Origin: Rhodospirillaceae bacterium
Lineage (GTDB): Bacteria > Pseudomonadota > Alphaproteobacteria > Rhodospirillales > Rhodospirillaceae
NCBI GenBank assembly: GCA_029245025.1
Contig: JAQWQC010000006.1
Location: forward strand, 186,001-250,000
DNA length: 64,000 nt
Direction: 5' to 3'
How positions within the stretch are numbered: position 1 is the first letter of the stretch; every line of letters begins with the position of its first letter. Positions 34,627 through 44,302 of the stretch are shown here, one piece after another. The position numbers were made by a program, and so were the translations under genes. The notes below the pieces were generated by a model, which saw nothing but the letters and a program-made list of their open reading frames with translations, did not search any database and was not told where the DNA came from.

Positions 34627-35439
34627 ATGGCGAAAGCATACGCAGCAGGAGCAAGATTTACAGAAAAATATGCGGCGAAAGTCTGTTCGATTGGCCTGAC
34701 CATTGTTGGCCTGGGCGCTTTGGTCGCCGCTCTTTCGGGACCGCTTTATCAAGCTGGCATTGTTGGTTTGGTGCCCGCCTTTGACGTTTTGCGCTATGCC
34801 GTATATGCCCTGGGCGCTGGCGCCGCACTGTGCGTGATTGGCTTTGTCTTCGGCCTAATTGCCTTTAAAAGCGACGTACTCAGCAATGCAGCCAACGGCT
34901 TACTCGGTATTATCATCGCCGGTGCGGTGTTCCTCGTACCTTACAGCCAAATGAGCCGCAACGCACCGCCGATCCATGAGATCACAACAGATTTTGATAA
35001 CCCGCCTGCCTTTATCGACATCGTTCCGCTACGCGAGGCAACAAACGCGGCAAACCCGCCGCAGTACGTACCGGTGATTAAAGGGTTTGGTCGCGAGGTA
35101 GACGTTATGCAAATGCAGAAAGATGTCTACGGTGATATCCAACCCTTGCGTTTTAAGGGCACCAACTACGAAGCCGTGTTCGAAAAGGCGCTGCAAGGCG
35201 TGGAAGACATGAATTGGACATTAGTCTCGGCCAATCCACAACTTGGTCGAATTGAGGCATACGACAAGACAGCGTGGTTTGGTTTCATTGATGATGTGGT
35301 CATTCGTGTTGAAGCTCAACCCATGGCCTACGAAATAGATATTCGCTCGAAGTCACGGGTCGGCTTTGGTGATATCGGCGCCAATGCGGAGCGTGTTCGT
35401 AAGTATCTGAGAAGCGTTTCGGGCGTTTCAGCACACTAG
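34627..35439 (+). CDS. DUF1499 family membrane protein
   Basis: 270 residues. Three N-terminal hydrophobic segments (VCSIGLTIVGLGALVAAL, YAVYALGAGAALCVIGFVFGLIA, GLLGIIIAGAVFLVPY) precede a soluble DUF1499 domain with NAPPIHEITTDFDNPPAF and IEAYDKTAWFGFIDDVVIRV and RSKSRVGFGDIGANAERVRKYL. The family is conserved in proteobacteria and photosynthetic organisms without a settled function. The ATG is preceded by TGAGGGAAAATTC. It appears to have its own promoter. Confidence 0.9.
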   Translation: MAKAYAAGARFTEKYAAKVCSIGLTIVGLGALVAALSGPLYQAGIVGLVPAFDVLRYAVYALGAGAALCVIGFVFGLIAFKSDVLSNAANGLLGIIIAGAVFLVPYSQMSRNAPPIHEITTDFDNPPAFIDIVPLREATNAANPPQYVPVIKGFGREVDVMQMQKDVYGDIQPLRFKGTNYEAVFEKALQGVEDMNWTLVSANPQLGRIEAYDKTAWFGFIDDVVIRVEAQPMAYEIDIRSKSRVGFGDIGANAERVRKYLRSVSGVSAH

Positions 35440-35707
35440 TAGATACGACGCGAACCAAAGCGACGCAGACATGAGGTGATTGTTGCGCCAGATTGGACGG
35501 AAGCGCGTTTATCCGCCTGCGCTCAAGACAACAACTTGCTGCGGGCAGCGGCGAACCCGCGCGGAATGTAAGGGTATGCTGTCGGACGTTAGATTTGCCG
35601 ACTCAATGCGAATGCGCTAAAGGTTCCCTCATTGAGTGATCAAGATCACTCTTCTTGGGTATTGTTCCATTTTCGGTAATGCCCTCACCGTGTTAGCCTC
35701 ACTGATT
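35440..35707. other. Gene-free gap before the binding-protein gene
   Basis: About 270 bases between the DUF1499 gene and the ATG used for the substrate-binding protein. I see no coding frame with protein-like sequence, no tRNA cloverleaf and no terminator with a T-run. The region around GGTATGCT near 35574 could contain a promoter, but there is no clear -35. Confidence 0.3.
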
Positions 35708-37276
35708 ATGGGAACTGCAAAACGTAAATTGCGCGACCATCTCGGCTGGAATTTAGATCAACTCGGGCGGTCAATTCGGCGGACCGCGGCGGTCTTGGTG
35801 TCGGGCCTTATACTCGTTCAGCCGGTATATGGAGAAACCCTACGCGCCGCAGGTGGTGGAAACATTGTGGCTTTGCTACATCCGTTTTCATCTCTTCCGC
35901 AGGGTGTGATTAACCCGCATGCTATGATCCATGACATGCTGTTCTATGTGTCGACGGATGGCACTTTAGAGCAAGGTCTAGCTCTCAGTTCTGAGCCCAC
36001 ATCAGACACAACATGGCGCATCAACTTACGACCAAACGTTCGTTACTCTAATGGACGACCGTTCACCGCCGCCGCTGTCGTAAAGACGATTGAATATTTG
36101 AAGAGCGACGCTGCCGGTCGTTATGTTATTTCGGCAGAGACGCGAAGTGTAAAATCTGTCCGAGCGGTCGACGATCTCACCGTCGAAATTGAAACCTATG
36201 TTCCCGACGTGCTGTTGCCCAGACGCTTCGGTACGATTGTCATGCCGGAACCTTGGCTATACGAAGAACTCGGGCCAGATGCCTTTAGCCAAGCGCCCGT
36301 CGGAACGGGGTCATACGTGGTGGAAGACTGGCGTCTCGATGCGCAACGGCCTTATCTCGTTGCCAATCCGGACAGCTGGCGTGCGCCAGTCGAATTTGAT
36401 GTTGTTGATATCCGCATTGTGAAGGACCCGCCCTCTCAAGTGCAGGCGCTCATGTCTGGGCTGATTGATGTTGGCTACAACTTTGGTGTGGTCGAAATCG
36501 ATATGCTTGAGAGTCAAGACTTCCGTATTGTCACCAAGCCGGGCGGACAAGTGACCTCTTTGGCGTTGGCGAACCGTGATCCAGAGTCACCCTTTGCCGA
36601 CCAGCGTGTGCGCCAGGCCCTCAATTATGCCGTCGACAAACAAGCCATCGCCGACATCATCATGATGGGGACCACCGAACCGACCGGGCAACCAGGCTTA
36701 CCAGGGATGACCGGATACAACCCCAACATTCGACCCTACCCCTACGACCCAAACCGCGCGCGGCAATTACTGGCTGAAGCGGGTCACAGTTCGGGCTTGT
36801 CGTTCCGCGCTGAAGTTTTGATTACCGGCGTGCTTGAAGCGCCAACCATGTACCAGAAAGTGGCGCAGGATTTAGCGGCGGTTGGTGTCGCGATGGAGAT
36901 CAACCCACTTCAAGGTCAGGAATGGATTCGAAAGTACTTTACTGGCGACTGGGGTAAAGCAGATGCAATTTCCGCGACTTGGAATGCTGCCTCTTATTGG
37001 GATGTGATCCGCGCCATTGAAATTTTCTCATGTAATAAGACCGGCGCATTTTTCTGCGAGCCGGATCTCATGCCAACAATCGATGCGACACATGGAATGT
37101 TTGACGCCGAAGAACGCTCACAGACTTTACAGGATCTGTCGCAAGAGATGCATGATCTCGCTCCATCATTGTTCTTGGTTCACATTGTTGACGTGATCGC
37201 CGCCAGCAACCGTCTGGGGGAATTACCGTTCCGGCACAAGCAATTGGCTGTCGATAAACTTAGATTGGCGCGCTAA
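35708..37276 (+). CDS. Family 5 (peptide/nickel-type) extracellular solute-binding protein
   Basis: About 522 residues. A signal segment (TAAVLVSGLILVQPVYGETLRAAGGG) is followed by the SBP_bac_5 fold: TTWRINLRPNVRYSNGRPFTAAAVV, GTGSYVVEDWRLD, VQALMSGLIDVGYN and DQRVRQALNYAVDKQAIADI. Such proteins deliver peptides or other solutes to an ABC permease. No ABC permease or ATPase genes of that type are adjacent; instead an MFS permease follows five bases after the stop. The track start at 35636 would give an unusually long leader, so the ATG at 35708 is preferred with moderate confidence. Confidence 0.88.
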   Translation: MGTAKRKLRDHLGWNLDQLGRSIRRTAAVLVSGLILVQPVYGETLRAAGGGNIVALLHPFSSLPQGVINPHAMIHDMLFYVSTDGTLEQGLALSSEPTSDTTWRINLRPNVRYSNGRPFTAAAVVKTIEYLKSDAAGRYVISAETRSVKSVRAVDDLTVEIETYVPDVLLPRRFGTIVMPEPWLYEELGPDAFSQAPVGTGSYVVEDWRLDAQRPYLVANPDSWRAPVEFDVVDIRIVKDPPSQVQALMSGLIDVGYNFGVVEIDMLESQDFRIVTKPGGQVTSLALANRDPESPFADQRVRQALNYAVDKQAIADIIMMGTTEPTGQPGLPGMTGYNPNIRPYPYDPNRARQLLAEAGHSSGLSFRAEVLITGVLEAPTMYQKVAQDLAAVGVAMEINPLQGQEWIRKYFTGDWGKADAISATWNAASYWDVIRAIEIFSCNKTGAFFCEPDLMPTIDATHGMFDAEERSQTLQDLSQEMHDLAPSLFLVHIVDVIAASNRLGELPFRHKQLAVDKLRLAR

Positions 37277-37281
37277 CGCCC

Positions 37282-38565
37282 ATGACAGAAAAGCAATCAG
37301 ATTTTACTACTGTGCTCGGGCAGATCAGTGGCACACCACTGCTGATTTTTGCAATCTGCATGACCGGTCAGACACTCTCCAATTTCGACCAGTCCCTATT
37401 CAGTTATGCCATACCCGGAATCATGGTGACGTTCGACGTGGGACTGTCCGCTATTGGCGGGATTCTCTCTGTCTCATTTGTGTTTGCCGCTATCACCACA
37501 GTGACCATCGGTGTCGCTGCTGACCGCTTCGGTCGCCGCAGGCTTTTTATTTTCTGTCTGGCAATGTCCGCGCTGTTGGTTGGTGTGCATGCCCTTGCAC
37601 CAACCATCATCACCCTAACGATCGTCCGCGCCTGCGCCTTTGGATTGAGCGCGGGGATTCTCCCGTTGATCAACGCCTATATGGCGGAGGCAGCCCCGGC
37701 GCGTGTGCGCGGAGTTATGACTGGCCTCTTGCAGACGGGATATGCCCTTGGGTGGTTTCTCGCAGCACTCATTGGGGCACCCATTCTAGAAGCATACGGC
37801 TGGCGCTATATTTTTCTACCAGCTTTGGCGGTGATCCCCTTGGCCTTTATCATTGCGCGCGCCCTGCCCGAATCTGCGCGTTTTGTCGCGCAAACCAACG
37901 AGCATGTTGGCGACAAGAGCCGTGTTTGGGATCTTTCGGCCTGGACAGAAAAACCGAAAGTGCTGTGGGAACCGGCCCTACGCAATCGCACAATTTGGTG
38001 CTGGCTTCTGTTTTTCTTTCAAGGCGGGGCCTATGCCGGCACAGCATTCTATTTCCCTACGTTCTTTAGCCAGGTTCATGGCTATACAGAAAGAGAAGCA
38101 GCAGAGATTGTTGGTCTCTCTTATGGCATTGGCGCAATCGGCTATATCACAGTCGCCATTGTCGGAGAATTTATCATGACCCGGCGCAACACGGTGTTGG
38201 TGTGTATGGTTGTGGGAACGGCAGCGCTCGCCGGATTGATTTGGATTCCTCAGACGTACAGCCAGAACGTGCTTTGGTTTGGCGCCATGACCATGACATT
38301 TTATGCCTCGGCCTCAGCGATGTGGGCGCTGGCGGCAGAAATGTTCCCCACCCGGGCTAGGGCCACCGCATCGGGTGTCATGCTCGCGGGTGTGCTTTTG
38401 TCTTTCGCCGTGTTCCCCCTTGGTGTGGCTTACCTGGTTGAATCAATCAGCTGGCAGACAGCCTTCACGTTGGCTGCAGTGCCCGCAGCCGCCATAGCAA
38501 CGCTGGCCGCAGCCATGCTACCGAACCTGAAATCTGGTTTAGATATTGACGAGATTGCGGTTTAG
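37282..38565 (+). CDS. MFS transporter (aromatic acid/sugar type)
   Basis: 427 residues with twelve predicted membrane segments. The loop 2-3 motif is GVAADRFGRRRLFIFCL and the loop 8-9 and central loop features match the AAHS/sugar-porter side of the superfamily (INAYMAEAAPARVRGVMTGLLQTGYALGWFLAA). It is probably a proton-driven importer of an aromatic or other organic acid. It overlaps by four bases at its 3' end with the convergent serine hydrolase gene and is co-transcribed with the binding protein upstream. Confidence 0.9.
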   Translation: MTEKQSDFTTVLGQISGTPLLIFAICMTGQTLSNFDQSLFSYAIPGIMVTFDVGLSAIGGILSVSFVFAAITTVTIGVAADRFGRRRLFIFCLAMSALLVGVHALAPTIITLTIVRACAFGLSAGILPLINAYMAEAAPARVRGVMTGLLQTGYALGWFLAALIGAPILEAYGWRYIFLPALAVIPLAFIIARALPESARFVAQTNEHVGDKSRVWDLSAWTEKPKVLWEPALRNRTIWCWLLFFFQGGAYAGTAFYFPTFFSQVHGYTEREAAEIVGLSYGIGAIGYITVAIVGEFIMTRRNTVLVCMVVGTAALAGLIWIPQTYSQNVLWFGAMTMTFYASASAMWALAAEMFPTRARATASGVMLAGVLLSFAVFPLGVAYLVESISWQTAFTLAAVPAAAIATLAAAMLPNLKSGLDIDEIAV

Positions 38566-39857
38566 TCGAGCAGCCCACCGTACAGCGACGCACGCAACGC
38601 CATTTCAAGGTCATCCTGGCCTGGTCCGAGATATTGAGTCATCGCGACAGCAACGAGATCGTTCTCAGGGTCAACGAAGAACGTGGTGTTGGCAAAGCCA
38701 TCCCATTTGAATTCCCCCTGCCCACCACCGACGGTGTGCGCCTGTTCATCAATACGAACCCCGATGCTGAGACCCCAGCCGTAACCGTTCAATCGTGTCC
38801 AGGGATCATTCTCTGTAAACCGTCCCTGAGCATACCAATTGAGTGGCCCCTGCTCCGGTGTCAGATGATTACGCGTCATCAAGGCCACTGTTTCGGGCTT
38901 AAGAATACGCACACCATCAAGTTCACCTCCGTTAAGGAGCATCTGGGCGAAGCGCAAATAATCAATGGCGGTACCGACCAACCCGCCACCGCCCGAGAAG
39001 ATTTTCGAACCGGCAGGATAGTTAGTGCTCAACGGTGCCCGGGCAGTGGCATCGACGAGGCTGCCGTTCTCTCCGGGGGCATAAATCTTGGCAAGGCGGT
39101 GAAACTGATCGTCGGCGACCTGGAATCCCATGTCTTCCAACCCAAGAGGGCCAAAAAGACGTTGTTGTAAAAATTCTTCGTAGGGCTGACCCGACCAGAC
39201 TTCAACTAAACGGCCAAGGACATCGCCAGAAAATCCGTAGTACCAATGAGTCCCTGGCTGAAATAGCAGAGGTCGGGTGGCGAGGTAATCAACGCCCTCT
39301 TCAATCGTGAGGCCAGGTGAGAGAATCTGTTCGAAACCAACCTTGAACGACGGATCATAGTCAAAGGGATAACCCAGACCCGATGTGTATGTCAGTAGAT
39401 GACGGACCGTGAGTGGGGTGCGCTGCGGCTCAGTCGCTGTGGGATCGTTCTGACGATCTTTCAGAACCGGAGTCTCAGCAAAGGCCGGGATGAACTTAGA
39501 TACGGGATCATCTAAATCGAAGGCACCCTCTTCATACAAAGATAAAACCGCCACGGCTGTCATTGCACGGGTCATGGAATGCAAACGAAACAAGGTATCG
39601 GTTTGCATGGGTAGATTATTTTCGATGTCGCGCAGACCACTCGCTTTGTGACGAACGAGCTTGCCGTCCTTGGCGACGGCCCAGACCACACCAGACCGAC
39701 GACCCGTTTCCACCAAAGCGGTCATCGAAGAATCGAGATGGGTCATGACATAGGATGAGAGCCCGACATCAAGCGGGGCAACCTCGTCCATCGCCATCGA
39801 TGGCGACCCAAATACGATGAGAGCTGAAAGTGAAGTGGTTGCGAAACGAATTGTCAT
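38562..39857 (-). CDS. Beta-lactamase-fold serine hydrolase, copy 2 (SxxR variant)
   Basis: About 431 residues with a signal peptide (MTIRFATTSLSALIVFGSPSMAM). It has the class C beta-lactamase/penicillin-binding fold: LFRLHSMTRAMTAVAVLSLYEEG, RHLLTYTSGLGYPFDYDPSF, HWYYGFSGDVLGRLVEVWSG and HTVGGGQGEFKWDGFANT. In the SxxK motif the general-base Lys is Arg (SMTR). The start at 39857 avoids overlap with the paralogous gene directly upstream, which ends at 39862. It is probably a secreted esterase or amidase; classical beta-lactamase activity is doubtful. Confidence 0.87.
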   Translation of the reverse strand: MTIRFATTSLSALIVFGSPSMAMDEVAPLDVGLSSYVMTHLDSSMTALVETGRRSGVVWAVAKDGKLVRHKASGLRDIENNLPMQTDTLFRLHSMTRAMTAVAVLSLYEEGAFDLDDPVSKFIPAFAETPVLKDRQNDPTATEPQRTPLTVRHLLTYTSGLGYPFDYDPSFKVGFEQILSPGLTIEEGVDYLATRPLLFQPGTHWYYGFSGDVLGRLVEVWSGQPYEEFLQQRLFGPLGLEDMGFQVADDQFHRLAKIYAPGENGSLVDATARAPLSTNYPAGSKIFSGGGGLVGTAIDYLRFAQMLLNGGELDGVRILKPETVALMTRNHLTPEQGPLNWYAQGRFTENDPWTRLNGYGWGLSIGVRIDEQAHTVGGGQGEFKWDGFANTTFFVDPENDLVAVAMTQYLGPGQDDLEMALRASLYGGLLD

Positions 39858-39861
39858 TGGT

Positions 39862-41148
39862 TTATTCCGCCAACGCACCATAAACCCCTTCACGCAACCG
39901 GAAGACCAGTTCATCTGCGGTGGATCCGAGATACTGGGTCATAGCGACCGCGACAATGTTTTCTGTAGGGTCAAAGAAATACGTAGTGTTGGCCAAACCG
40001 CCCCACACCAAATCTCCAGTCGAGCCGGGAACCGTATGCACCGCGTCGGCCAACCGCACGCCAATGCCGAGCCCCCAGCCATAGCCGCTAAACGGCCGCG
40101 GGGGGTTAAAGCCGTCACCGAAAGAAACCGTGCCTTGCGTAGGCGTCAACGCGTTGGTGCCCATGGCCGCAACCGTCCCAGCCTTCAACACCCGTACACC
40201 ATCTAACTCGCCGCCATTGAGAATCATCTGGCCGAAGCGAAGATAGTCGGGAACGGTCGACACTAAACCACCACCGGCAGAGAACATGGTTCCTGGTTTT
40301 GTATAGGTGCTTGACGCCGGCGCCGATACCGCAGTGAGCGCCCCGCCGTCGCCCGGTCCGTAGACAAGCGCCAAACGATCATTCGATCCGCGCTGCACCC
40401 AGTACCCTGTGTCTCTCATGCCGATGCGTTTGAGCAGTCGGCGATCAAGAAAATCGTTGAACGCGCGACCAGATACCACCTCGGCCAGGGCGCCAAGAAC
40501 ATCAGAATGAAATCCATATATCCAGCGTTCGCCAGGCTGCGCCAACAATGGATACTTTGCGAACTTGTCGATCATGTCGCTGAGATTTCCGTCAAGAGAC
40601 AGGATGTCGCGTTGCTCCATCCCTTCACCGGCCGGCCAATCCCGGGCATAACCAAGACCTGCTGTGTAATTGAACAAGTGGCGGACTGTCATTGGCGGGT
40701 TCTGAGGAACAGTTTTGATAACGCGGTCTCGACTCAGCTCAGCGATCACCGGCATGTCCGCAATTTCCGGGAGATAGTTTGCGACAGGGTCATCGAGCCC
40801 GACCTTGCCGTCGTCGACCAATGTCAGAATAGCAGCGGCAGTAACAGCGCGGGTTTGCGAGTAAAGCCGAAAGACCGTGTCGGTCTCCATCGGTAAACCG
40901 GCCTCTATATTCCGTTGTCCGTAGGCTTCGAGCTGAACCAGTTTTCCGTCTTTTAGAACTCCCCAGACGACACCGGCGCGCAGACCCTCATCGACCAAAC
41001 CACGCATGCTCGCCGACAGCGCTTCAAGTCCCTCGGCGGTCATGCCGACACTCTCTGGCGTCGCCGTTGGTAGCGATTCCTCTGCTACAACGGATAGAGG
41101 CATCCCGACGCAAAGAGATAACAAACCAGCTGCAACAAAGTGTTTCAT
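39862..41148 (-). CDS. Beta-lactamase-fold serine hydrolase, copy 1 (SxxR variant)
   Basis: 428 residues with a signal peptide (FVAAGLLSLCVGMPLSVVAEE). Closely related to the neighbouring copy: VFRLYSQTRAVTAAAILTL, RHLFNYTAGLGYARDWPAG, WIYGFHSDVLGALAEVVSG and HTVPGSTGDLVWGGLANT. It shares the Ser-x-x-Arg substitution (SQTR), so the change predates the duplication. It is ten bases downstream of an amine oxidase gene, with which it probably forms one transcript. The substrate is unknown; an ester or amide whose product feeds the amine oxidase is an attractive guess. Confidence 0.87.
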   Translation of the reverse strand: MKHFVAAGLLSLCVGMPLSVVAEESLPTATPESVGMTAEGLEALSASMRGLVDEGLRAGVVWGVLKDGKLVQLEAYGQRNIEAGLPMETDTVFRLYSQTRAVTAAAILTLVDDGKVGLDDPVANYLPEIADMPVIAELSRDRVIKTVPQNPPMTVRHLFNYTAGLGYARDWPAGEGMEQRDILSLDGNLSDMIDKFAKYPLLAQPGERWIYGFHSDVLGALAEVVSGRAFNDFLDRRLLKRIGMRDTGYWVQRGSNDRLALVYGPGDGGALTAVSAPASSTYTKPGTMFSAGGGLVSTVPDYLRFGQMILNGGELDGVRVLKAGTVAAMGTNALTPTQGTVSFGDGFNPPRPFSGYGWGLGIGVRLADAVHTVPGSTGDLVWGGLANTTYFFDPTENIVAVAMTQYLGSTADELVFRLREGVYGALAE

Positions 41149-41157
41149 GTCTTGGTC

Positions 41158-42642
41158 CTAGCCAAAGCGTTCCATGATTTCGAAGGCGGCACGTTCGCCA
41201 GATTTGGCGGCGGCTTCCATGCCGTTTTCAATGCTGCGTGTCTGCTCACCGGCGAGGTGGAGGCGGTCATGGGGCTTAGCCATAACATCGGCCCATTCCC
41301 CGACCTGACCTGCCTCAAATACATGGCGACAACATCCAGACGCCGAGTGCTTGGCCCAAGAATGGACCTTGATTACTTTGAGCTTACCTTTCGACGCCGG
41401 GCGAATACGAGCCATGCTATCGACGACAAATTCTCCAACAGACTCTGAAGGTAATTGGTCGAGGCGGAAGGCTGCATTGCCGTTGACCCAGCAATCCATT
41501 CCGATGATCTCGCCTTCTTCGTTGCTGCGGGCAAAGACGCGCTCAATAGCCGTATCCGTGTAAAGGCCGGCTTCGCCGATATCATCTTCCCAGAACGGTT
41601 CTGTGGGTTCCATGAACACCCGTACCGTATTGCCGTGGGCCGACTGCCGGATCGCGTCTTTTTGCCGTCCTTCAAAGTGTGGGAAGACTTCAATATTGCG
41701 CAACACGGAGAACGGAACCGCAGACACCACATACTTGGATTGGAATCGACTCCCGTCGACCGTCTTCACTTCCACATCGTCGCCCGTCATCGATATAGAT
41801 CGCACAGGCTGGTTGAGGCGCACTTCGCCTTTTAACGCGCCGGCCATTGCTTCACACAATCGCTGGGTGCCGCCCACAACTTCACTGAATTCAAAACCGT
41901 CATCTTCAGTGCTCGCACCGTAGGTCGCGCGTGTATTTTGGTTGTTCGTATTGGCGATGCCCCATTGCAGGCGTTTGATATCTCGCAAGTACGCCAAGGC
42001 AGAACCGGTAGAGAGGCTAAACACGTTCATGGTGATGCTGGCGAGGCGTAACGCCTCTTCAGAAGCACCCTTATTTATCATGTACCGCGCAATCGACACG
42101 TCGAGATGCGCTTGTTCAGCTTCTGTCCAACTCTCGACATCCGGAAGCGGATTGTTGTTTGAGAGATAGAAAAACTCCATCGCACCTGGCTGAATATTTC
42201 GTTCAGCGCCAACGGTCTTATTCACTTTGGCATTTGGCCAGTCAGCCGAAGACACCAGCTCACCCCTGACATAGTTGCCCATAGCTATGCGACCCGGCGG
42301 CGACATCAAAGGCACACCCAGACGATCGGCTAAGTCACGCACCCGGGCATAGTAAGGACCAATGGTCTGGCCACCGGCGTTGGTCGGACCCGCAGGAAAA
42401 TCAAAGGTACGTGTTCGACCACCGACGTAGTCCGCAGCCTCGAGAACGATGACGCTGTATCCTTCGGATTCAAGATTTAGAGCCGCATTCAAACCCGCAA
42501 GGCCAGCACCAACAACGATGACGTCTGCCGATTCAAAGGCAAAGGCTTTACGGCCTAATAACGGTAACGACGCTGCTGCACCTAAGGTCGCATTGAAACT
42601 GCGGCGACTGAGCGCGCGTTTAGAAAGTGTAGTGCGTGTCAT
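41158..42642 (-). CDS. Flavin amine oxidase, Tat-exported, copy 1
   Basis: 494 residues. The leader SKRALSRRSFNATLGAAASLPLLG is a good twin-arginine signal. The FAD motif VIVVGAGLAGLNAALNLESEGYSVIVLEA and GGRTRTFDFP follow, then FSEVVGGTQRLCEAMAGAL and HLAGEQTRSIENGMEAAAKSGERAAFEI near the C-terminus, the monoamine oxidase/polyamine oxidase pattern. It would oxidise an amine in the periplasm to an aldehyde or imine with release of H2O2 or transfer to an acceptor. It is a tandem paralogue of the gene just upstream. Confidence 0.9.
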   Translation of the reverse strand: MTRTTLSKRALSRRSFNATLGAAASLPLLGRKAFAFESADVIVVGAGLAGLNAALNLESEGYSVIVLEAADYVGGRTRTFDFPAGPTNAGGQTIGPYYARVRDLADRLGVPLMSPPGRIAMGNYVRGELVSSADWPNAKVNKTVGAERNIQPGAMEFFYLSNNNPLPDVESWTEAEQAHLDVSIARYMINKGASEEALRLASITMNVFSLSTGSALAYLRDIKRLQWGIANTNNQNTRATYGASTEDDGFEFSEVVGGTQRLCEAMAGALKGEVRLNQPVRSISMTGDDVEVKTVDGSRFQSKYVVSAVPFSVLRNIEVFPHFEGRQKDAIRQSAHGNTVRVFMEPTEPFWEDDIGEAGLYTDTAIERVFARSNEEGEIIGMDCWVNGNAAFRLDQLPSESVGEFVVDSMARIRPASKGKLKVIKVHSWAKHSASGCCRHVFEAGQVGEWADVMAKPHDRLHLAGEQTRSIENGMEAAAKSGERAAFEIMERFG

Positions 42643-42656
42643 GGAAGAGAGTCCTT

Positions 42657-44123
42657 TTATGCAGTGCGTTCCAGAATCTCGAAAGCGGCACGCTCTCCAG
42701 ATTCCATTGCAGATTCCATACCGATCTCGAGACGGCGCGTGTGCTCACCAGCAAAGTGTAGACGATGATGCGGCTTAATCATGTCATGAGCAAAGCGCGT
42801 GACCTGCCCTGGCCCATAAGAATGTCGGCAGCCCGAGACAAAATTGTATTGCGGCCATGAGTGTACGCCAGTGACTTCGATCTTGCCCTTGGTTGACGGC
42901 CGAAGACGTTCAATCTCGCTGACAACAAATTCGCCGCGTTCTTTCGGCGGCAACTGATCGAGGCGCTCACCTTTCTTTCCGGTTCCCACCGCAACCAGCC
43001 GATCACGACTGCCGTCGTATCCGAAAGGCTGTCGCACGATATTGAGAGGGCCATCAGACCAGAGGGACGCATCCATACCATCCTGTTCCCAGAACGGCTC
43101 TCCCTTCAAACGCATATGGACCTGGGTGTTGGTGGCATACGGCATGTGGCGCACAGCCGCCGCCTGTTCGCCACCCAAAGACGGTGTAATTGAAACGCGA
43201 CGCAACGGACCAAACGGAATCGCGGAGATGACGAAATCAGATTGGTGGCGCGTTCCATCCAAACACAGGATGTCGGCCCCAGAATCTGACATGTCGATCG
43301 ACGTGACAATTTTATTCAGCAAAACAGCGTCACCGAGGTGTCGGGCCATGGCTTCGGGTAGACGGGATGTCCCGCCAACCACGTGCGCACTGGCTAACGC
43401 ATACTGCTCAAATCGGTCCTTGCCCTGAGTATCACCGGCGCCAGTCATCAAACGTCCACGTGTCGCTTCTTGAAATAGTGTGAGCAGCGACACATTCCAC
43501 GCATCTGGCGCAACTAGCCCCGCGTTTACGATACGCATTCCCTCTTCTGAAATTCCTTTTTCGATCAACCACTCAGCTAGTGGGATATCGAAGCGCGCTG
43601 CGTCGGGCTCGAGCCAATCATCAAACCCTTCGAAGGGATTGTATTTGCCCATGTAGAAGCCTTGCATAGCCGACGGTAAGACGGCTCGCTCCGCGCCGAC
43701 CGTTTTATTGAGATCATGGCCTTCCCAGTCTTCTTTTCGGATGAGCGTATCGCCAATGGCAAACGTAAACGGCGCGTTGATGTTCGACCCTTGTGAGATT
43801 TCGACGCCGAGCCTATGGACCATATCCCTGATGCGGGCATAGTAAGGACCAATCTGGGAGGCACCGAGTTCTGGGGTGCCGTAGATATGATCTGCCGTGA
43901 AGGCGCGCCCACCGACGCGATTGTTAGCCTCAAGAACGGTAACACTCAGCCCCTCGTCCGCCAGCAGGATGGCCGCGTTTAGCCCGGCAAACCCAGCGCC
44001 AATGATTGTCACGTCGCTGCGCTCGGCAGCACGAAGGCGAGGCGACGCCAGCATACTGGCCGAAAAAGCGGTCGCCCCCTGAAGTACGGCGCGACGCGTA
44101 GGCTTACTCCGTGATCTCGTCAT
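42657..44123 (-). CDS. Flavin amine oxidase, Tat-exported, copy 2
   Basis: 488 residues. The leader SKPTRRAVLQGATAFSASML is Tat-like. FAD motifs VTIIGAGFAGLNAAILLADEGLSVTVLEA and NRVGGRAFTADH are followed by HVVGGTSRLPEAMARHL and RLHFAGEHTRRLEIGMESAMESGERAAFEIL. It resembles the downstream copy along its whole length but with many changes, so the duplication is old and the two may differ in substrate. It is first in the four-gene minus-strand run (two oxidases then two serine hydrolases) and faces an MFS exporter gene. Confidence 0.9.
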   Translation of the reverse strand: MTRSRSKPTRRAVLQGATAFSASMLASPRLRAAERSDVTIIGAGFAGLNAAILLADEGLSVTVLEANNRVGGRAFTADHIYGTPELGASQIGPYYARIRDMVHRLGVEISQGSNINAPFTFAIGDTLIRKEDWEGHDLNKTVGAERAVLPSAMQGFYMGKYNPFEGFDDWLEPDAARFDIPLAEWLIEKGISEEGMRIVNAGLVAPDAWNVSLLTLFQEATRGRLMTGAGDTQGKDRFEQYALASAHVVGGTSRLPEAMARHLGDAVLLNKIVTSIDMSDSGADILCLDGTRHQSDFVISAIPFGPLRRVSITPSLGGEQAAAVRHMPYATNTQVHMRLKGEPFWEQDGMDASLWSDGPLNIVRQPFGYDGSRDRLVAVGTGKKGERLDQLPPKERGEFVVSEIERLRPSTKGKIEVTGVHSWPQYNFVSGCRHSYGPGQVTRFAHDMIKPHHRLHFAGEHTRRLEIGMESAMESGERAAFEILERTA

Positions 44124-44302
44124 GATGCTCTCTATATCTGGACTTGGTCTTGTGGGATCATGCTTTCTCAGCCCTCACAGTGGCAACAGCGCATGGGGTA
44201 AAACCGTCACCCAGTGGTCGGGCTTTAGATGCCGGTTGGCGGTTCTAGTCTATCAGGGTTCTGTGCCATCGCTAATGTACTTGATATGAAGGCCTTAACC
44301 CT

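Noticed and set aside
35440-35707. Possible tRNA or small RNA in the gap
   Set aside because: No cloverleaf, no CCA-like end and no strong hairpin could be drawn.
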